Shown: positions 33,131-37,178 of the stretch, one piece after another
How the letters are laid out: every line of letters begins with the position of its first letter
How positions within the stretch are numbered: position 1 is the first letter of the stretch
Assembly (NCBI GenBank): GCA_038528235.1
Contig: JBCBEX010000036.1
Coordinates: forward strand, 1-37,178
Origin: JBCBEX01 sp038528235
Lineage (GTDB): Bacteria; Bacteroidota; Rhodothermia; Rhodothermales; Rubricoccaceae
Reading direction: 5' to 3'
DNA length: 37,178 nucleotides
Notes under the pieces: model-generated
Told to the model about the DNA's origin: nothing
What the model saw: only the letters and a program-made list of their open reading frames with translations
The model's database searches: none
Translations under genes and position numbers: made by a program

Positions 33131-34561
33131 CTAGACGGTGCCAGGGGCGCTCGGCGGCCGGGTCGCCCCGTCGCCACGGACCGGCGAAGCCTTGGAATCG
33201 GCAGCCGAAGGTGGCGTGTCTGGTTCCACCAGGTAGGAGCGTACCGGCATCGGTTCGAGCAGGCCAGCCTTGCGGAAGGCCGCCTTCGCGGCCTCCGTGA
33301 CATCGCTCATGAGCAGAAACTCGTAGCGGGTGTCGAGAACGTAGGCCTTGACCTTGAGGTGCAGCAGAAACGTCTCCTTGAACGCGTCCTTGCAGATCAC
33401 CACGATGGGCTTGTCGAGGTAGACGTATCTCGACGTGGCCGCGGCCTCGTAGGCGATCTGTTTGGCTTGGTGGACGTCCACCCAGCCAGGGAGGTAGAGG
33501 TCGGTGACCACCTGGCAGTCCAGCGCGCCCGCGTTGGCGTTCGACACCTGGCCGTCGGCCACCTGCGCGTTCGGGACCGAGACGAGGTTGTCGTCCGGCG
33601 TGACGATGCGCGTCGAGCGCAGGCCGATCTCGACGACCTCGCCGTAGGTCCCGCCGACGGCGATTTTGTCGCCGACTTGGAACGGCTGGTCGAAGACGAT
33701 GATGAGCCCGCCGAAGATGTTCTTGAGCACGTCCTGCGCGGCAAAGCCGATCGCGACGCCAAGCGCCGCGCCCGCGGCGACGAGTTCATTGGTGCCCAGC
33801 CCGAAGATGGTGCTGATGACGACGTAGGCGGTGAAGATCCAGATGCCGATGCGGAGGATCGGGATGAGTCGCTTGTAGAAGAGCCGCCGCTCGGCCGTGC
33901 GCGCCGCTAGTGTGTCGAGGATGAAGGTGACGAGCCGAATCAGATAGAACGCCGTGATGCCAACGATTAAGGCAAAGAAGATCTTCCACCCGAGACGACC
34001 GACCGTGTCTCGCGCCGCTTTGGCGACGTTTTGGGCATTTTCAGCGAGGTTCAGCGAGTCGGAGACGGCGGCCCGGGCTTGCCGTTGTTGCTGCAGCGAC
34101 TGGCCGACGAGGGCCGTCAAGGAGTCGATCTTGCCTTCGAGTTCGGCAAGACGGTCGTCCTGCGCCGTGGCGGGTGCTGCGCTGGGTGGCGTGGCTTGCG
34201 CGGCAGCCACCGTAGCTGGCGCTGGCACGGCGGCGCTATCGGCTACGGGTGCGCTGGCATCTGCAACGCTGGCGTCCGCGGTGGACAATCCCACCGCGGC
34301 GGTATCCAGTGCGGTGGAGCCTGGTGTCACCGCGTCGAGGTCGAGCTCGGCGAGCATCGAGTCGAGGCCCGTTTCCGCCAGCGAGTTGCCAGCGGCAGCA
34401 GCGGCGCGCAGCGAGTCCAGCCGTGCCAGCGCAGCCGAGTCCGACGCGGCGGTCTCGACGCGGGTCGAATCGGGCGCGGTCGGCGAAGGGGCCGGCACGG
34501 TCGCGTCGCCGCAGGCGGCAAGAAGCGCGAGGCTCAGCAAGACGCCGAGACGTGTCGGCAT
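33131..34561 (-). CDS. MscS-family mechanosensitive channel with lipoprotein signal and long periplasmic extension
   Basis: From ATG 34561 the product is 476 residues. The first 17 residues (MPTRLGVLLSLALLAAC) are a lipoprotein signal with lipobox LAAC; Cys17 is followed by Gly. Residues ~18-190 are Ala/Ser/Asp-rich and end in a coiled coil (DDRLAELEGKIDSLTALVGQ). Three membrane helices follow (KIFFALIVGITAFYLIRLV, RIGIWIFTAYVVISTIFGL, then the pore helix AAGAALGVAIGFAAQDVLKN) and the MscS beta-domain FGGLIIVFDQPFQVGDKI. The family opens when membrane tension rises, releasing solutes after osmotic downshock. The lipobox is unusual for this family. MscS topology puts the N-terminus in the periplasm, so lipidation is physically possible. 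The downstream gene is the degenerate-P-loop protein. Confidence 0.9.
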   Translation of the reverse strand: MPTRLGVLLSLALLAACGDATVPAPSPTAPDSTRVETAASDSAALARLDSLRAAAAAGNSLAETGLDSMLAELDLDAVTPGSTALDTAAVGLSTADASVADASAPVADSAAVPAPATVAAAQATPPSAAPATAQDDRLAELEGKIDSLTALVGQSLQQQRQARAAVSDSLNLAENAQNVAKAARDTVGRLGWKIFFALIVGITAFYLIRLVTFILDTLAARTAERRLFYKRLIPILRIGIWIFTAYVVISTIFGLGTNELVAAGAALGVAIGFAAQDVLKNIFGGLIIVFDQPFQVGDKIAVGGTYGEVVEIGLRSTRIVTPDDNLVSVPNAQVADGQVSNANAGALDCQVVTDLYLPGWVDVHQAKQIAYEAAATSRYVYLDKPIVVICKDAFKETFLLHLKVKAYVLDTRYEFLLMSDVTEAAKAAFRKAGLLEPMPVRSYLVEPDTPPSAADSKASPVRGDGATRPPSAPGTV

Positions 34562-34867
34562 GGAAAAGGGCAGACGGTCGCGCAAGGTGGTGAGGGGTTG
34601 GCCGCGTCAAGATAGGGGGTGGGTACGTTGAGGCGCGTGATCTCTGCCATCGGTCCGCTTGTTCCGACCGTCCAATCATTCACGGAGGCGCCCCACCGTG
34701 GCCGACGTTCGTTACGCAACCTTCACGAACAACGGCTAACCCGGTGGCGGCTGCTCCGTTAACCGCGTCAGCCGCTCTGGCATCTCCTCGCTCTGGCTCT
34801 TCTTTGTGCTAGCGTTCCTTTCCGGTGGAGCCTCTCCGCCTGGAGCGCTATTCTTCCGCTCCGTCCC
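34562..34867. promoter_or_regulatory. Divergent control region between the mscS-like and TonB-receptor genes
   Basis: This ~306-bp gap has no gene. It contains three predicted stems on the plus strand: GTTCGT/ACGAAC (34707-34712 with 34725-34730), GCGGCTG/CAGCCGC (34747-34753 with 34769-34775), and the long hairpin 34810-34850 listed separately. It also contains the 13-bp motif at 34666-34678 shared with the ctaB upstream region. Both genes must be driven from here. No promoter boxes can be read with confidence. Confidence 0.5.
34810..34850 (+). promoter_or_regulatory. Long hairpin in the TonB-receptor leader
   Basis: TAGCGTTCC (34810-34818) pairs with GGAGCGCTA (34842-34850): nine pairs with one G-U. 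Inside, GGTGGAG (34824-34830) pairs with CTCCGCC (34834-34840): seven pairs, one G-U, with a 3-base loop (CCT). Only 17 bases separate the hairpin from the ATG at 34868, so if transcribed it lies next to the ribosome entry site. No T-tract follows, so it is not a standard terminator. It could be a translational control element or a transcript stabiliser. Confidence 0.5.
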
Positions 34868-37178
34868 ATGTCTTCTATTCGCGCGCTCCTCGCGCTGACG
34901 CTGGCCCTCGTTCTCCTCGCACCGTCTGGGTTCGCGCAGAGCACGCCTGAGCGCGCCCCAACGCAGCGGGCGACCGTCAACGGCTACGTCCGCGACGCCC
35001 GCTCCGGGGAGACGCTCATCCAGGCGACCATCACCGTCGCGGGCACGACGCGCGGGACGACGACCAACACGTCGGGGTTCTACACGCTATCCGGACTTGC
35101 GCCCGGCGAGGTCACGCTGCGCTTCTCCTACATCGGCTACGCCGATCAGACGCTTACGCTGACCCTCGAAGCTGGAACGCGCCGCCTCGACATCGACCTG
35201 GAGCCGGAGGCGTCCATCGTGGGCGAGGTCACCGTCGAGGCCGAGTTACCCATCGAGGAGGAGCGCGCGGTGGGCGTGCAGCAGGTGCCCATCGCGCTCG
35301 TGCAGCGCATCCCGTCGGCGTTCGAAAACGACCTCTTCCGCTCGATCCAGCTGCTCCCCGGCGTGAAGGCGGCCAACGACTTTTCCTCGAAGCTCTACAT
35401 CCGAGGCGGCTCGCCCGACCAGACGCTCATCCTCCTCGACAACACGACCGTCTACAACCCGACCCACTTCTTTGGCTTCTTCTCGATCTTCAACACCGAC
35501 GCCATCAAGGACGTGCGCCTCTACAAAGGCGGCTACCCGGCGCCGTACGGCGGACGGCTCGGCTCGGTGATCGACATCTACAACCGCGAGGGCAACCGCA
35601 ACGAGTTCGACGCGAGCCTCGGCGTGGGACTCCTCGCCTCGCGCGTCGGGTTGGAGGGGCCGCTCAAGATTGGCAACGCACGCGGCTCGTGGCTCGTTGC
35701 TGCACGGCGCTCCACGGTGGAGCCGCTGCTGGCCGCGCTTCGGGAGGCTGACCTCACGGGCATTCCGGACAGCTACTACTTCTACGACGTCAACGCCCGC
35801 GTGGCGCTCGACCTCACGCCGCGCGACAAGCTCTCGATCTCGACCTACCTCGGCCAGGACCGCGTCGACGTGCCCATTTTCGACGACGCACGTTTCATCC
35901 TCGACTACGGCAACCGCACGCTCAGTCTCGGCTACACGCGCATCCTCTCTGAAAACGTCTTCATCCGCACGAACGCGACCGCGTCGCAGTACTTCAACTT
36001 CCCCGTCGGCCAGTTCGCGGGTACGGAGTTCACGCGCGACAACACTGCCACCGACTTCTCGCTCCGCTCCGACCTGGAGTGGTTGCCGAGCGCACGCTTC
36101 GAGACGATGGTGGGCGTCTGGGCGGGCAACCTGTCGCTCTTCCTCGAAGACACCTTCGACAACCAGCCGTCGTTTCTCTCGGACCTCCAGGCGAACTACC
36201 TCCAGGCGTACGGCCAGACCGTCTACCGGCCAACGGCCGACTGGAAGCTGACGACGGGGCTGCGCGTGAGCTACCACGGCTCGGGCGAATACGTCCGCCT
36301 CGAACCGCGCGCGCAGTTGGAGCGCAAGTTCGGAGACAACGCCGTGCTGCAGTTCGCCTACGGTCGCTACTCGCAGTTTCTCTCGCTGATCTCCAACGAG
36401 TCCTTCTCCGGCTTCGACGTGTGGGTGATGACCGACACCGGGCTTGGCCCGCAATCGTCCGACCAGGTCGTGATGGGGCTCAAAACCAAGCCCGCCCGTG
36501 GCTGGGCGCTAGACGCCGAGGTCTACTACCGCACGATGGACGACCTCTTCGAGATCAACCCCGTGCTGCAGGACGCGGCTGGCTTCAGCTACCGCGACCT
36601 CTTTCGCGTCGGCGATGGCTACGCCTACGGCCTCGAACTGCTCGCCGAGAAGCAGATCGGGCGGATCACCGGCCTCGCGAGCTACACCATCAGCACGACG
36701 CGCCGTCGTTTCCCCGAAGACGGCCTCTTCCCCGGCGTCAACGAAGACCCCGACACGGGGGAGTTCCTCTTCTATCCGCCGAAGTACGACCGTCTGCACG
36801 ACGCGACCCTCGTGCTCGACCTCGACATCGGCCGCGACTGGACCTTCACGACGGCCGGGATCTACCAGACGGGGCAGGCCTACACGCTTCCCCAATCCAG
36901 GTTTAGCCTCCAAAACAACCCGTTCTCGAGCAACGACCTCAACGGCCTCTACTCGCCACTTCTCAACACCGAGCGGCTTCCCGCCTACCACCGCGTGGAC
37001 GTCGGCTTCACGAAGACCGGCCGCTTTTTCGGGTTCGCCGACTATGAACTCACGCTGCAGGTGCTCAACCTCTACAACCGGCGCAACGTCTGGTTTTACA
37101 CCTACAGCTTCGACACCAACCCCATCGAGGAGTCAGCCGTCGAGCAGCTCCCGATCCTCCCCAACATCGCCCTCTCGC
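34868..37178 (+). CDS. TonB-dependent receptor with carboxypeptidase-regulatory-like N-domain (3' end cut by window)
   Basis: The frame is open from ATG 34868 to the window end, 770 codons. A signal peptide (MSSIRALLALTLALVLLAPSGFAQ) is followed by a CarboxypepD_reg-like domain (ATVNGYVRDARSGETLIQATI, residues ~37-115) and a plug (FRSIQLLPGVKAANDFSSKLYIRGGSPDQTLILLDNTTVYNP). The rest is a beta-barrel, still open at ELTLQVLNLYNRRNVWFYTYSFD and LPILPNIALS. Relatives end about three to six residues past that point, so the gene is nearly complete. It has no close similarity to the receptor at 509-3004 beyond the shared family layout. The substrate is unknown; no SusD-like gene is in view. It has a structured leader (34810-34850). 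Confidence 0.93.
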   Translation, partial: MSSIRALLALTLALVLLAPSGFAQSTPERAPTQRATVNGYVRDARSGETLIQATITVAGTTRGTTTNTSGFYTLSGLAPGEVTLRFSYIGYADQTLTLTLEAGTRRLDIDLEPEASIVGEVTVEAELPIEEERAVGVQQVPIALVQRIPSAFENDLFRSIQLLPGVKAANDFSSKLYIRGGSPDQTLILLDNTTVYNPTHFFGFFSIFNTDAIKDVRLYKGGYPAPYGGRLGSVIDIYNREGNRNEFDASLGVGLLASRVGLEGPLKIGNARGSWLVAARRSTVEPLLAALREADLTGIPDSYYFYDVNARVALDLTPRDKLSISTYLGQDRVDVPIFDDARFILDYGNRTLSLGYTRILSENVFIRTNATASQYFNFPVGQFAGTEFTRDNTATDFSLRSDLEWLPSARFETMVGVWAGNLSLFLEDTFDNQPSFLSDLQANYLQAYGQTVYRPTADWKLTTGLRVSYHGSGEYVRLEPRAQLERKFGDNAVLQFAYGRYSQFLSLISNESFSGFDVWVMTDTGLGPQSSDQVVMGLKTKPARGWALDAEVYYRTMDDLFEINPVLQDAAGFSYRDLFRVGDGYAYGLELLAEKQIGRITGLASYTISTTRRRFPEDGLFPGVNEDPDTGEFLFYPPKYDRLHDATLVLDLDIGRDWTFTTAGIYQTGQAYTLPQSRFSLQNNPFSSNDLNGLYSPLLNTERLPAYHRVDVGFTKTGRFFGFADYELTLQVLNLYNRRNVWFYTYSFDTNPIEESAVEQLPILPNIALS

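Noticed and set aside
35246..36454. Minus-strand open frame of 402 codons over the second TonB receptor
   Set aside because: The plus-strand frame carries the signal peptide, plug and barrel motifs; the reverse frame is Val/Glu/Arg-rich and featureless.
1..37178. tRNA genes, CRISPR arrays, insertion sequences, prophage genes or integrase sites
   Set aside because: I looked through the gaps and saw no cloverleaf-like sequence, regularly spaced repeats, transposase or integrase frame. The only sizeable repeat is the 400-bp receptor duplication.

Overview
This 37 kb window is GC-rich chromosomal DNA from a Gram-negative bacterium, most likely in or near the Rhodothermota (Rhodothermales), a lineage close to the Bacteroidota. 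The inference rests on several features together: TonB-dependent receptors with an N-terminal carboxypeptidase-regulatory-like domain, secreted proteins ending in a type IX (T9SS)-like sorting domain, a DUF1800/DUF1501 pair, a 52-residue DUF5989/SxtN-like protein, a DUF6122 protein, and starts without clear Shine-Dalgarno sequences. Taxonomy is inference; no rRNA gene is present. I saw no tRNA, CRISPR array, integrase, transposase or prophage gene, so this looks like ordinary chromosome with one local duplication.

Left part (1-8.8 kb): the 3' end of valS converges on a TonB-dependent receptor. Just upstream of that receptor lies a broken second copy of its N-terminal 400 bp, 98.5% identical but attached to a different leader and a different tail. 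Then follow a PAP2-like membrane protein, two tandem MacB/FtsX-type permeases without their ATPase, and small genes for a DUF5989 protein, a GNAT acetyltransferase and a DUF6122 membrane protein.

Middle (8.8-18 kb): seven tightly packed minus-strand genes probably form one transcription unit or a few overlapping ones: ctaB (heme O synthase), an ABC-2 ATPase and permease, rlmN, a wax ester synthase/diacylglycerol acyltransferase-like enzyme, a lipoprotein, and a divergent TrpF-like (beta/alpha)8 protein. Upstream is a secreted parallel beta-helix protein with a sorting domain. It is divergent from sdaA (L-serine ammonia-lyase), which is followed by a membrane histidine kinase.

Right part (21-37 kb): the secreted DUF1800/DUF1501 pair, serS, a divergent three-PAS hybrid histidine kinase, and a bifunctional phosphoglucose/phosphomannose isomerase. 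The most unusual locus is next. An MscS-family channel begins with a lipoprotein signal and a ~170-residue periplasmic extension, and it is followed 30 bp later by a 1196-residue protein whose P-loop lacks the catalytic lysine. Divergent from it, behind a leader with three predicted hairpins, is a second TonB-dependent receptor that runs off the window just before its end.

The most interesting candidates are the lipoprotein-type MscS plus degenerate-P-loop pair, the receptor N-terminal duplication, and the structured leader of the second receptor.
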